Shown: positions 47,000 through 59,707 of the stretch, in pieces
Numbering within the stretch: position 1 is the stretch's first letter
Layout of the letters: the number at the start of each line of letters is the position of its first letter
Source of the DNA: Hedera helix
Taxonomy: Eukaryota > Streptophyta > Magnoliopsida > Apiales > Araliaceae
Direction of reading: 5' to 3'
Length of the DNA: 64,000 nt
Assembly: GCA_947179155.2 (NCBI GenBank)
Contig: OX359281.1
Coordinates: 39,370,967-39,434,966, forward strand
Notes under the pieces: model-generated
What the model was told of the DNA's origin: nothing
Database searches by the model: none
Seen by the model: only the letters and a program-made list of their open reading frames with translations
Made by a program: the position numbers and the translations under genes

Positions 47000-48130
47000 A
47001 ATTTTATTTTATTTAACGTTTATTAATTTTACAAATGAGCGTGGAGCACAGGGAGTACGATGTTACTGCAGTGTTTTCTCGTAGTTTTTGTTTCCCTCAC
47101 CGTAGTTATATATTTTGAGGAAATAATTCATTTCATTGGCCATATATAAATTGGCATTGTCGTGGTAAAATTTAATCTCTGTGCCAGTTCTAGAGCAAAA
47201 TTGTTCATACCGAACTGGTACAACACTTTTTTGTGTAGGTGATAAATTGGCACGTGATGGGCCCAGTAATAAATTGGCATTTCTTACCTACTTTTTCAGC
47301 CTTTTTGTTGTTTATCTTCTGTATGCGCTGAATAACAAGAAGAAATATGGATCTTTTCAGGGGACAACAAAATTTTTATTTATTTTACTAATTGCCGACT
47401 ATTAAACTCTTTTATATTTTTTTCCCCAATTGAAATAGAAAAAACAAAATTTTATATCTTTTTTTGCTAATTTAAACTTAAATTTAAATATATTTATACA
47501 TTTTTTTAATATATTAAGACTCGATCCCCCAATTATAATAGGTTAATTAGTACTAATCGGACTAAAGGACTCGGGTAATTTTATATCTTTTGAATGTTTC
47601 ATTTCAATGATTTTGAAGTAAACTTTATCTTTTAATGTTGTCCCAAGAAGATAATGCAACTCTCAAATGATCCCGTTTCAAGTTTCCAAAAAGAACTTCT
47701 TCGGCCCGCTTGGATTTGTGGAGTTGGGTTTGGTAGATTTAACTGACATATGGTTGCCCAATATTATTTAGGAAGGATTATATTGACTAGTATATTTATA
47801 AAAAATATTATAATAAAAGAGTACATATAAAATATGAAAAAACTTAGAATGTGTCCTTAGGACATATACTAAGTACGGAGTTCAATGCATAACTTTAATT
47901 TAGTTTGGTGATTTAATGGGTAGTTGGTTCCAAATTTTAAAATTCAAAATTCAAATTACTTAACAATATCTATACCATCAAATACTCTGATATTTCTTTT
48001 CTTTCATCTTCTCCAAACTTCTTCCACTGCTTTCTCTTTTTTTCATTTTCTTTTCATCCGTCGCTTTTTTTCATTTTCTCCAAAACTTTATACGCCGCTT
48101 TCTCTCTCCTCCATTTTTTTTGCCGCTATC
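47000..48130. other. Intergenic, no gene recognised
   Basis: AT-rich. The 79-codon Phe/Ser-rich frame near 47924-48163 is a product of CT-rich low-complexity DNA. Confidence 0.4.
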
Positions 48131-48935
48131 TCGACTTCGTCTTCACGTTTATGGTGGTGTTAATGATTGACGCCGTCATAACCACCATTAATCCGTTTTA
48201 CACCACTGCTGATAAGCTCATGGTGACGTCAATTGAGTCTTTCCGTTCATGGTGGCATCAATAGAGTTTTCATGCTCATGGTGGTGTCAATGGAGTTTTT
48301 ACGTTAATGGTTGGATTTCTCGATTTCTTCAAATAACCAAACACTAATATGGAGGTAACCAAATAATAGCATGTCGATTCTTTGCTGCATTTAATCTAAG
48401 TAACTAAATACTAGTATGGAGGTAACCAAATATTATTATGGAAGTAACCAAACACTATTATCGCGATTTTTTGCTGCAATAAATCTATATAACCAAATAC
48501 TAGTATGGAGGTAACTAAACGCTAGTATAGAGAGGTAACTAATTCTTGAATGTGTAGTAACTAATTTTTTTGTACAATAAATCTAGGTAACTAAACACTA
48601 GTATGTATGGAGGTAATCAATTCCTGAATGTATATTAACTAATTTTTTCGTGCAGTAACTATAAGTAACCAAACACTAGTAAGGTGGTAATCAAACACTA
48701 GTATGTAGGTAACTAATTCCTAAATTTACTTATCTTCGGTATGTACCTATATTTGTTGTTTATTGACGCTTATTATAACTTAAGTTATGTAACGATCATG
48801 GTCTTCTTTTTTCTCTCAGGGTAGTGATCAACTATAACTTCTCATTAAATTTTGGCGGTGGTGTCGAAGGGATGAGCCAGGGTTATGACGGCGCCAATCA
48901 TTGAAGCCACCATGAACGTGAAGACGAACTCGACT
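48131..48935. repeat. Inverted repeat flanking a GTAACCAAATACTAGTATGG minisatellite
   Basis: A left arm at about 48131-48181 (cgacttcgtcttcacgttta, ggtggtgttaatgattgacg) is inverted at about 48885-48935 (cgccaatcattgaagccacc, gaacgtgaagacgaactcg). Between them (48340-48715) an imperfect array repeats ggaggtaaccaaatactagt-type units of about 30-35 bp. This could be a MITE or the ends of a degenerate DNA transposon. Confidence 0.6.
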
Positions 48936-49663
48936 GAATTTTAGAGAAGATGACTGTAATTATACTTAATGACTTTAGTATACTAGTGGAGTTAAAGTAA
49001 GAGAGAGATGAAGAAATTGAACTGAATTGAAGTAATTTAATATACTTTTCCTTTTTTTAAGAAATTTGTGAAATTTAATTTAATTTTTCTTAATTTAAGA
49101 GATTTATAAAACTGAAATGATTTAATGTAAGTATTACATTATGCACTTTTTATAATTATTTTATAAATAAAATAATTATATATATATATATATTTTAATT
49201 ATTGTATATTACCGTAAAAAATCCTATTATTTATCCAAGAAACTTGGTTAAAATCAGCCCATGGACCCAAGCCCCAGCCCCATACTTCGGGCTAGGAGTT
49301 TACCTAGCTTATGTTATTAGTACGGTCGTAGGAGGGGGTTAGTTGGCTAATGTGCAGGCCGGCCGGCTAGTCTATTAGGAAGCCTGCCTAATAGGAGACC
49401 GACTGATAGAGCTAGCAGTAGACTAGTAGGATTAGGTATAAACTAATCGTACCAATAATAATGTGTGGCTGGCTGTAATCACATCAACTAAATATTCGCT
49501 GCTACTACTACTACTGTGTTAGTAATCTAGTGGTTAGCCGGCTTTAGCCTCTCCTCTCTATCTTTATTCTCCATTGCTTTTAAAATTAAAAACACATTTG
49601 CAAAATGTTAAAAATATATTTGTAAAATGATTGATGATTCTTAAAAATAAAATAATTATTTAA

Positions 49664-49697
<34 letters not shown>

Positions 49698-50254
49698 GAC
49701 AAGGTACGAAGTAGTGATAGTAAAATAATGAAATGCTAAGAACTCCATGTTATTATATAGTCTTAGTATATGAATTTATCTCTGATTTTAAAAAGAACAA
49801 ATGATAATAATATATATGTTAAGCAAAAAAAATAAATTGAGACGGATAATTTTATATCAAGTCTATATTATTTTATTGTGATAGTAATTAACAAGTGAAT
49901 ACTTTACAAAAATTATTTTGTAAAAGTTAAAAGAAAACAAGAAACGAAGAGGTTACTGAAATTAAACTTAAAATTGATCAAAACTTATTAATTAAAAAAT
50001 ATACTTTTAAAAATATATTTAATTTTATAATAGAGCGAGAAATAAATTAGTGTTATGTCCTTTACAAAATTAGAGTTGTATTCATTAAATTAGAAATATT
50101 AAAGTTATATTTTATTTTTCATGTTATTTTTGTGTAACAGATATAATATTATAAAAATTGGTAGCTGCTAGATTCGATTGAGATGCGGCGCAGGTTAAAC
50201 TGCTTCAGCTCCTCTTCTTCATTAAATTTACATTACACTCCTAAGAGTTGAAGG
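48936..50254. other. Intergenic; includes (TTA)9
   Basis: A short GC-richer patch at 49320-49450 (ggccggccggctag) and a TTA microsatellite at about 49669-49697. No gene recognised. Confidence 0.4.
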
Positions 50255-51020
50255 TAGACATGCACAAAAAGCCCGCGGCCTGAGGCCTGACCTTGATCTG
50301 GCCGGCCTGGTCAAAGCCTGGCCTGGTCAAAGGCCTGGTCCGGCCTGGCTTGGCCTGCAGGCTTTAAACAGGCCACGATTTTAGAGCAAAAACCCGGCCT
50401 GGCCTGGCCTGGAGAAAAGCCTGGCCCGGCCTGGCCTGGCCTGGTCAAAAGCCTGGCCTGGCCTGGCTAAAGTCTACCTCGATTTTTGGTAAAGTGACAA
50501 GAATACTGAACTGAGATACACTAAATACTAAATTGTATTTCTATTTCTCCTATCATATTATATTATAATATGATTATTAGTCTATGAGTGAATATTTAAT
50601 TCAAATTGGGGTGATGGTGATTTGCAGACAACCCTATATTATATAATTATATAGTCATTATCACTGTGGGTCATTTCTAATTTTTATGCAACAGTACTAA
50701 AAATTATGAAAAATGGTGATTTTGATGGATTTTTCAATATTTGGTCTTCTTGATTTGTAATTTTGTACACGTTCGTACAAAAAAATATGCAACCGACGAT
50801 TTCGCGGCTCCCTCATTCTCTCTTTCTTCTCTGTCTCTCTCTCGGTCTAGGCCTGGCCCGGCCTGGCCCGCAGGCCTCAACAGGCCCTATTTTTTTTGGA
50901 GAAACCCGGCCCGGCCTGGCCTGCAGGCCTAAAAGTCAAGGCCTGGCCTGGCCTGGTCAACGGAAAAAGCCTGCCAGGCCTAGGCCAGGCCGGCCTGGCC
51001 TGGCCTGTTGTGCATGTCTA
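50255..51020. mobile_element. hAT-type element with GGCCTGG arrays at both ends
   Basis: The terminal inverted repeat is TAGACATGCACAA at both ends, flanked by the exact 8-bp duplication GTTGAAGG (50247-50254 and 51021-51028). Each end has about 200 bp of (GGCCTGGCCTGG)n-like sequence in inverted orientation around an AT-rich core. No transposase is seen; frames over the arrays are low-complexity Pro/Gly/Ala/Arg. Confidence 0.85.
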
Positions 51021-51028
51021 GTTGAAGG

Positions 51029-52590
51029 CAACCACCCCAATTTTATTATACGTAATTATTTATATAATAATTTTTATTTATAAAAAAATAAATTTTATAA
51101 AATAATTATAATATAAAACTTATTATTTTATAAAAAAATATTATATAAATAATCCCGTATAGCAAAATTCATAAATATCCCACCAGCCACGGCCACATAT
51201 TTGTTTATTCTGGCATATTTTGATGCTCGCATTTATTAGCTAAGATTTTGTTGTTCAAAGGACCTGTGTACTTTCTCATTTACCACATTCTAGTCTAGGG
51301 GAAGAAAGGGGAGAGACATCATAATTGCAATTATATAAATAAGTTTGAAACTTAAATTGGAGCCAGATTTCATATCGTATTTTTAATTACCTCATTACTT
51401 AGATTTAATCTCATATTAATATTTTTTTTTTATTAATTTGGCGCGCACACACAAAAATGATTTTAATTACTTAGATTTTATCTCATATTTAAAAAAAATC
51501 ACGATAGACTTAAAGTTGTTAATATTTACTTGAGAGTTATTTATGTTTTTCAAAATAGTTAGCATTGAGCTCCCTCCCTATTACGGTACAACTAGAGGAA
51601 TAAACGGGTAAAATTAACGTATATTATTTTATTGTTCAATTGAGCACTAATCTATGTGGTTGGGAAAATACACGATCTTAAGCTTGAAGTGAACTTGAGT
51701 TAGTTAGGGGTGTAGTTGGGCCGGCGAAAGGGCTAGAAGCAGGCAGGCTCTATATAGGTGGCTGGTTCAGGGGAAGCCTCCACTATATGACTCCCATCGC
51801 TGTATCCTTTCACAAGTAGACTACTGCATGCTACAACAATTAATCATCAGTGATTCACACCACCAGCTAACGCAAAGGCATAAATAGTCTTAATTTGTAA
51901 TTACTTTTATTTTTTTTAAAATTAAAAATATATTTTAAAATAAATTTTTTATATGTACTTTTGTTATTAATTAGGAATTTAATAGTCGTGTGATAGTGAT
52001 ATAATATTAAAAATAATAGTAAGAAAATAACCACGTCCTTTTTTTTTAAAGTTAACATTCACACTACATATTAAACTGTGACCATATTACTTTGGTTAAT
52101 TAATTTGGCATTCAATCAATGTGGCTTTATTTGGAGGTCAATTATAAAATCACAAATATTGTATCTAAACAACACTTGAGCTATATATACGATTTCATTT
52201 TTTGCATGAAAGCATCAAAGTACAGCAGCACGGGAATTTGTATGACAATCAGTTTTAAAGGGTATTCGATAGTTAATTTTAGACTGCTAGATTCTCTCTT
52301 CATCCTAAAACATGCAAGAATTTCGTTTATTTTATTGATTCTCATTTAAGCTTGCCACACATGCAGACACTTAAACACAAGCTCTTTACAATATTTTTTT
52401 TCACTCTTGATTGAATATATGAGAGAATTTGGAGAGACTTTATGCCAAAATTTGTCCAAAGGAAATTTTAATATGTCAAACTAAAAAGAAAAAAAATTCA
52501 AATGTATTAGATTGGAGATATTCAATCAATACCGTAGACTAAGAAATTACACGTAAGAGAATCGAGGAAGATCCAAAAGAAGATGCAAAT
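51029..52590. other. Intergenic, AT-rich
   Basis: No gene or repeat end that I can support. Confidence 0.4.
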
Positions 52591-52626
52591 TAACAAAAGA
52601 CATATATATTTTCTTAAAAGCTTGGA

Positions 52627-52627
<1 letters not shown>

Positions 52628-52665
<38 letters not shown>
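52628..52665. repeat. (TA)n microsatellite
   Basis: About 19 TA units near the start of duplication unit 1. In unit 2 the same site has only a few units. Confidence 0.9.
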
Positions 52666-52668
<3 letters not shown>

Positions 52669-53090
52669 GATAATTGATAACAAAATATAATTATAGAAGA
52701 ACTAATACATGATATGTGTAGTGATGCAAGCCCAGCACAAACAACATTAAGTAATTCCATACCCTTCAGTTTCACCCCCAAAACTAAACTAGCCAGCCAG
52801 CCCGCCAGCTAGCTACCTCGTATGCAACTGTTACAAATATCCCAGGTTGTCACATTAATGTAAAGCGTAAACTAAACACTCAAATTAACTTAATTACAAC
52901 ATAGAATAAGGTTAAATTCGGACCGCTACCCTCAATTCCCCGCAATACAATAAAATATCGCTCTACCAATTCTGCATGTCCATAGCCCCTCGCTCCCGAT
53001 TCTTCAAGTTTAAGCTAAAGTAGCTAGAAATTCCGGTGAGCGATAGATATATTGCAATGCTTTGACATTAGTGGTTTGTTTGTTTCGCAC

Positions 53091-53189
53091 TTACATAATT
53101 TCCGTCTTCCTCCGCACCTTCCGCCACCGCCACTTTCCTCTATAGCCACCGCTTGAGGCGGCTGATATATGGTGGTAACCACCGGTCAT
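53091..53189 (-). CDS. Possible small basic peptide gene, copy 1 (32 aa)
   Basis: Starts MTGGYHHISAASSGGY and ends in a strongly basic tail, KWRWRKVRRKTE. On the minus strand a TATA-like TTTATATA lies about 200 nt upstream (near 53385), followed by a CT-rich leader. I recognise no family. It is reported because the frame is kept in the second unit of the tandem duplication despite other changes. It may equally be a non-coding transcript or chance. Confidence 0.3.
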   Translation of the reverse strand: MTGGYHHISAASSGGYRGKWRWRKVRRKTEIM

Positions 53190-53816
53190 AGTATCCGTTA
53201 GAAGAGTGGGAAAATTAGGAATGAACGCCTTAGGCTCAAAATTAATGTGAAAAGAGAAATGAGAAGGCCAAACAAAGGTCGCTAGCTAGCTACTAAGAAA
53301 GAGAGAAAAATTATTGAAGAAAGTGAATGCAGGTGTGAGAGGAGGGAGGGGTACATGATGAGGCTTATGAGTCGTATATAAAGGCGAGTTTGAAGCTCTT
53401 TTTTTTTATTACTATTATTAATTATTTTCTTTATTTATTGTGAAACTTAGTTTGAGTCTAAATTAATCTTCCGTCTGATCCTTGTTTCATATGTTGTTCA
53501 TATTATGCATTGCTGCTATATATAATTTAATATTTAATAAATAAATATTACTTGAGACTATCTAAATGCACCTATATATGAGACGAAATAGAAATATACC
53601 AAGATATCTCACTTAATTTGTGAGTGCAATTTATTTATGACTAATAGATACTAGAATCATTGGTATGAAAATAAAACCTTAATAGTAGTTAACCCTAACC
53701 GTAGTAGAGTTGAAAATGTTATGGGTCCAAGAAAGGGCGGTGAAGGGAGGGCATGTTTGTCGAAATGTAAAAGAACTCCACTAACTCGTTTTCCAAGGCT
53801 CTTGGAGTTTTCATAT

Positions 53817-54090
53817 TACTCCCTCCGTTCGTTTTTAAATATTTTTTAAAAAATATATTTTTCTCTTAATATTTATTTTTTTAAAATTTTAAATAAATAT
53901 TAATGGTTTAATTTTTAGTATTATTTTAAGTATTAAATTTAATTTTAATTTTTTCACTATTTTATATTTAATAAATAACACTTTTTTATTTTAATATAAA
54001 AATAATATTGACAATTAATATTATATAATTATTTTTTTTAACATTTATACATAATTTTAAAATTATATATATTAAGAAACGGATAGAGTA
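53817..54090. mobile_element. Stowaway-like MITE in duplication unit 1
   Basis: The left end is TACTCCCTCCGTTCGTTTTT and the right end, reverse-complemented, is TACTCTATCCGTTTCTTAAT. 274 bp, no coding capacity. Confidence 0.75.
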
Positions 54091-55604
54091 TTACTTACCA
54101 GAACTACTCCTAGTAATTGGTCTAGTGGAGTAGTAGTAGTAATAGTTTTATTCCCATGGACGAGAAGACAAGTGGCACTTGATTGATGGAGCTTTGTTTT
54201 TATACACATTTGAATGTGAACGTGGTGGCATTTCCATGTGTCTATAAATTTGATTAAAATAAATATAAATATACTATAATTAAATATTATATTTATTTTT
54301 ATTATTAAAAAATAAATCATAGTATTAAAATTTATATTATATTATATTTTTTTAATAAATATAATATTTAATTAGTGCGTCTGTAGACGTGTCCATTTGA
54401 TTATATTATTTGATTTGATTTTTTCTCTCTCCCGATTCTTGAAAGAGGGCTACAGATATTGTGGGGGTGTTTGCTTGTTTCTAAATCCATCACACTTGGT
54501 TCAAGACAAATGTCTTCACTCACTTTTTAGTTTTATTAATTACCTTATTATTGAATGGTTGCCTAAATTTGCACTAGTTCTATTAGTGTTAAACTCTCCA
54601 CTCATTACGTTTCTTATGCTGCCATAAGTAAGGGAGCAGCTGAAGGCACACAACTCAAATCATTATGCTCATTACAAAATTTTCATTTCCTTTTCATTTT
54701 CCATTTCTTCATTCCCTTATCGGGTCTTCTGAACAGGACAATTTAATACTACAATTGATTAGGCTAGCTCGTGTCTTTTGTAATTATATTCTAATCAAGT
54801 AGTCTCTTAAGTTATCAGGCATGCTTAATTAAAATGAGATTCAATAAAAGGTATGCTTATAATGGTTGTTTAACTTTAACCAATTCATCCAAAAATATTA
54901 ACAATATACGGCCGAAAATATTTAAACACAAATTCTTGTACACTCAGAACTCTAGTATATGTTATGTAATTAATCAACACATCTAAAAGATTAAACGATT
55001 AAAAAAAGATACTAACAATGTATAACATACTAATTAATTGAATTCTTTAAGAGATGAGATTGGAAAATAAAGAATTAATACTACTCCACACATGAAATAA
55101 GCTTACAAAGAGTCAATAATACAAACTACGTTTATAACAAAAGACATATTTTCTTAAAAGCTTGGAGTATATATATATATTTGATAATAAAATATAATTA
55201 TAGAAGAACGAATACATTATATGTGTAAGTGATGCATGCCCAGCAGCTATATACCAGCACAAACAACATTAAGTAATTCCATACCCTTCAGTTTCACCCC
55301 CAAAACTAAACTAGCCAGCCTGCCAGCTAGCTACCTCGTATGCAACTCTTACAAATATCCCAGGTTGTCACATTAATGTAAAGCGTAAACTAAACACTCA
55401 AATTAACTTAATTACTACATATAATAAGGTTAAATTCGGACCGCTACCCTCAATTCCCCGCAATACAATAAAATGTCGCTCTACCAATTCTACATGTCCA
55501 TAGCCCCTCCTGATCGTTCAAGTTTAAGCTAAAGTAGATAGAAATTCCGGTGAGCGATAGATATATTGCAATGCTTTGACATTATTGGTTTGTTTGTTTC
55601 GCAC

Positions 55605-55700
55605 TTACGTAATTTCCGTCTTCCTCCGCACCTTCCGCCACCGCCACTTTCCTGTATAGCCACCGCTTGAGGCTGCTGATATGTGGTAACCACCGGTCAT
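55605..55700 (-). CDS. Possible small basic peptide gene, copy 2 (31 aa)
   Basis: Counterpart of 53091-53189: one His codon fewer (an in-frame 3-bp deletion), one silent change, and two replacements (R to T in the middle, M to T at the last residue). Start, stop and the basic tail are preserved. The TATA-like site and leader are also duplicated. Confidence 0.3.
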   Translation of the reverse strand: MTGGYHISAASSGGYTGKWRWRKVRRKTEIT

Positions 55701-56301
55701 AGTATCCGTTAGAAGAGTGGGAAAATAAGGAAGGAACGCGTAAAGCTCAAAATTAATGTGAAATGAGAAGGCCAAACAAAGGTCGCTACCTAGCTACTAA
55801 GAAAGAGAGAAATGATGAAGAAAGTAAATGCAGGTGTGAGAGGATAGAGGGGACATGATGGGTCGTATATAAAGGCGAGTTTGAAGCTCTTTTTTTTTTT
55901 TTTTATTAATTATTTTCTTTATTTATTGTGAAACTTAATTTGAGTCTAAATTAATCTTCTGTCTTATCCTTGTTTCATATGTTGTTCATATTATGCATTG
56001 CTGCTATATATATTTAATATTTAATAAATAAACATTATTTGAGACTATCTAAATTCACCTATATATGAGACGAAATAGAAATATACCAATATATCTCACT
56101 TAATTTGTGAGTGCAATTTATTTATGACTAATAGATACTAGAATCATTGGTATGAAAATAAAACCTTAATAGTAGTTTACCCTAACCGTAGTAGAGTTGA
56201 AAATGTTATGGGTCCAAGAAAGGGAGGTGAAGGAAGGGCATGTTTGTGGGAAATGTAAAAGAACTCCACTAACTCGTTTTCCAAGGCTCTTGGAGTTTTC
56301 A

Positions 56302-57029
56302 TACTAATCTCTCCGTTTATTTTTAAATATCGTTTTCAAAAAATATTCTTATTCCTTAATATTTATTGTTTGTTATTTGAAAATTTTAAATAATATTTAT
56401 AAATTTGGATAGAACCGATAGTTTGATCGAAATTGGTTGGCATGCCTGTCCAATTTATACTAAAAAAATAATTTTTATCAAGTTGGTCAAAATTCGGTTG
56501 ACCACCGGTCCAATCAATGGTTCTACAGATAAAATCGGTTAGTTGAACAGGTTGATCCGATTTTACAATTTTTTTTGTTCAAAAATATTTTTATTTTTAA
56601 AATTAGATATTTTTATTAATATTATAACATTATTTCACTATATTTTAGTATATAAAAAATTAGATATTTTAAAATTTTATTAATTATTAATAATATATAT
56701 TTTTTTATGTATTCAGGACGTTACCGGTTCAATAACGGTTCGACCACTAGTTGGACCTGTCGAATCAGTGACTCGTTTATTTGGTACCCTTTTCGATTTA
56801 ATAATCGGTCCGAGTTTATAAATATTGATTTTAAGTAAGTATTAATTATTTAATTTTTAATATTATCTCAAATATTAAATATAATTTTAATTATTTTATT
56901 ATTTTTTATCTAATAAATAACTCTCTTATTTTAATATAAAAACAATATAAATAATTAATATTATATAATTATTTTTTTAATATTCATACATAATTTTAAA
57001 ACGATATATATTAATAAACGGAGAGAGTA
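56302..57029. mobile_element. Stowaway-like MITE in duplication unit 2, interrupted
   Basis: Same element as 53817-54090 (ends TACTAATCTCTCCGTTTATT and reverse complement TACTCTCTCCGTTTATTAAT), so it was present before the duplication. It is split by the insertion at 56405-56814. Confidence 0.7.
56405..56814 (+). mobile_element. Mutator-like MITE with 9-bp target duplication
   Basis: A 410-bp insertion present only in unit 2. It is flanked by the direct repeat TTTATAAAT (56396-56404 and 56815-56823), with imperfect inverted ends (TTGGATAGAACCGAT and reverse complement CTCGGACCGATTATT). It is related to 740-1170. Confidence 0.7.
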
Positions 57030-58132
57030 CTCGTTATCAGAACTACTACTAGTAATTAGTCTATTGGACTAAGTAGTAATAGTTTTATTCCCATGGACGA
57101 GAAGAAAAGTGGCACTTGATTGATGGGACTTTGGTTGTATACACATTTGTACGTGAACGTGGTGGCATTTCACTGTGTCCTATATATTTGATTATTTGAT
57201 TTTTTCTCTCTCCCGATTCTTGAAAGGGCTATAAATATTGGATTCCTTTTTTTTTACAAGTGGCGATCGATAGCCTTATTTTATCTTAATTTTTGGCATT
57301 AATGAAATCGAGTGTAAAATTAATAGTGTTGATTAATAAAATATTTTCTTTTACATTATCAAAAACGATTGAACATCACTTCGATCGTCATTCTAATTTG
57401 TCCCAATTTTTTTTTAGATATTGTGATTTGTGGGGGTGTTTGTTTGTTTCTAAATCCATCACACTCAGTTCAAGACAAATGTCTTCATGACCCACTTTTT
57501 AGTTTTATTAATTACCTTATTATTGAATGGTTACATAAATTTGCACTAGTTCTATTATTGTGTTAAATTCTCCACTCATTACGTTTCTTATGCTGCCATA
57601 ATTAAGGGAGCAGCTTAAGGCACACAACTCAAATCATTATGCTCATTACAAAATTTTCATTTCATTTTCATTTTCCATTTATTCATGCCCCCCTCCCCTC
57701 CCCCACTTATTGGGTCTTCTGAACAGGACAATTTAATACTACAATTGATTAGGCTAGCTCGTCTCTTTTGAAATTATATTTTAATTAAGTAGTCTCTTGG
57801 GTTATCAGGTATGCTTAATTAAAATGAGATTCAATAAAAGGTATGCTTATAATGGTTGGTTAAATTTGTCTCTAACTTTAACCAATTCATCTAAAAATAT
57901 TCGGTCGGAAATATTTAAACACAAATTCTTGTATACACTCAGAATTTTAATACTATGTTACATAATTAACCAACACATCTAAAAAATTAAACGATTAAAA
58001 AAAGATACTAACAATGTATAACATACTAATTAATTGAATTCTTTAAGAGATGAGATTGGAAAATGAAGAATTAATACTACTCCACACATGAAATAAGCTT
58101 ACGAAAGAGTCAATAATACAAACGACGTTTAG

Positions 58133-58822
58133 AACAACTCAATGCTATTGGATTATGGTTAATGGACATATATGCATGAATACACGTGAATTGTAGAATT
58201 TCAAAAATTACGTTCAAAAAGAGGTGCCAGATCTGGTTTGAAGAAGATGATAGACCAACGTGACCGTTATGGAAACTCACCGTCATACACGTAACGTGCA
58301 TTCACTGTAGTTTTTCATCGGGTGAGTTGGTTAGTAATTTTCAAGAACTATGTTTTTCAGATTATTTTTTTTGTCGCTGCTAAGTTTTGAAATTGAATGC
58401 TAGCGCTGTTAATTAGCCGTCACACTAAAATTACCAATTATTCCAACCTGGACACTTGGTACTACAAAAAGGTAGCATGAATTTGGCAAGTTTAATAAGT
58501 AAATAAATATATGGCATGTGGATTTTTCTTTCTTTTATTATAGATTTACCATCAGAAATTTAATGCATAATCTCAACATTCAAGACATATTTCTGAATAG
58601 TCTCATGTTTCAAGTTATGAATATGGCTCAGTAAAAAACACAAATGTAAAGATTATTAAACTAAAATTAAGACGCTATATAATTCACCAACGTCGATGTC
58701 TTTACACTACTACGCATGCATAAAGTGGTCGAGTACATTCTCAGTTCATTTTAGCTTGTCATACTGAAACTACTATTCTGCTACACCACATTTGATGTGT
58801 TTGACAAGTCTAACAGAGGTAA

Positions 58823-58905
<83 letters not shown>

Positions 58906-59618
58906 CTGTTCAGTGTATACTTCGTCAAATGGAGTGGGGTATATATATAGTGTTGCTTTGAATATATAAGAAAGAAATAATTGCACTTTTAAGGGTGTAG
59001 CTAGCTCTTTTTTTAGGATAAGACGAGATGTTGATTAAACATGAAATAAAAAACCCTTTTTACGGTTTGGTGGAGAGAATTGAAGAAGTAGTTTATAGTG
59101 CCTGCTTACACAAAAGAAAAATAGGCTGTAAATCACTTTTATCGGTAATGGATTTTGTACATCACATGAAAAAAGCATAGTTAGAAAAAGCTGAAGCCTG
59201 TAAGTCAGCGATTAAAGATTCTCCCATCCATGCACTTTTACTGATCATTGAAAAACAAAAAATAAAAACTCAACGGTTTTTTTTTTAATTAAGAGTTGGG
59301 TACGTGAATGATCATAATGTTATTTGATTAGATTTTTTTGTCATTAAAGAGAGTTCTGTCTAAGTCATTTCATTGGATTTTTTGTCATTTTGGCAGCAGT
59401 TGCTTAATTGACAGCTAATAGCAGCACCACTTAATCTTTATAATATATATTCATTTATAATTATAACTCGTCTTACTGGAAACAAAAGCTCACAACTGTT
59501 TAGCAAATCAAAGGAAAAGAGTGGAGCACTATTTTACATCGCTTATGGTTGTCCTATTATATATTCTTCGCGTATTGATAAACATGCTTAAGTTGACTTA
59601 TTGGTTAGATGGGACCTA

Positions 59619-59707
<89 letters not shown>

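Larger units (their letters stand above)
52592..58132. repeat. Tandem duplication, units 52592-55134 and 55135-58132
   Basis: Both units start aacaaaagacatat, run through the same order of landmarks (ccatacccttcagtttcacc, the 32-codon minus frame, the Stowaway MITE, gtttctaaatccatcacac) and end near caataatacaaac. Differences are scattered substitutions and small indels, plus a 410-bp MITE present only in unit 2. Divergence looks like a few percent. Confidence 0.9.

Noticed and set aside
50763..51083. 106-codon Pro/Gly/Ala/Arg-rich frame
   Set aside because: Translation of the GGCCTGG arrays of a hAT element; low complexity.
57293..57566. Two overlapping 65-codon frames containing CDLWGCLFVSKSI/VICGGVCLFLNPSH
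   Set aside because: The matching stretch in duplication unit 1 (near 54397-54627) is open in a different context. The only shared piece is a short block, and there is no start, domain or splice support.
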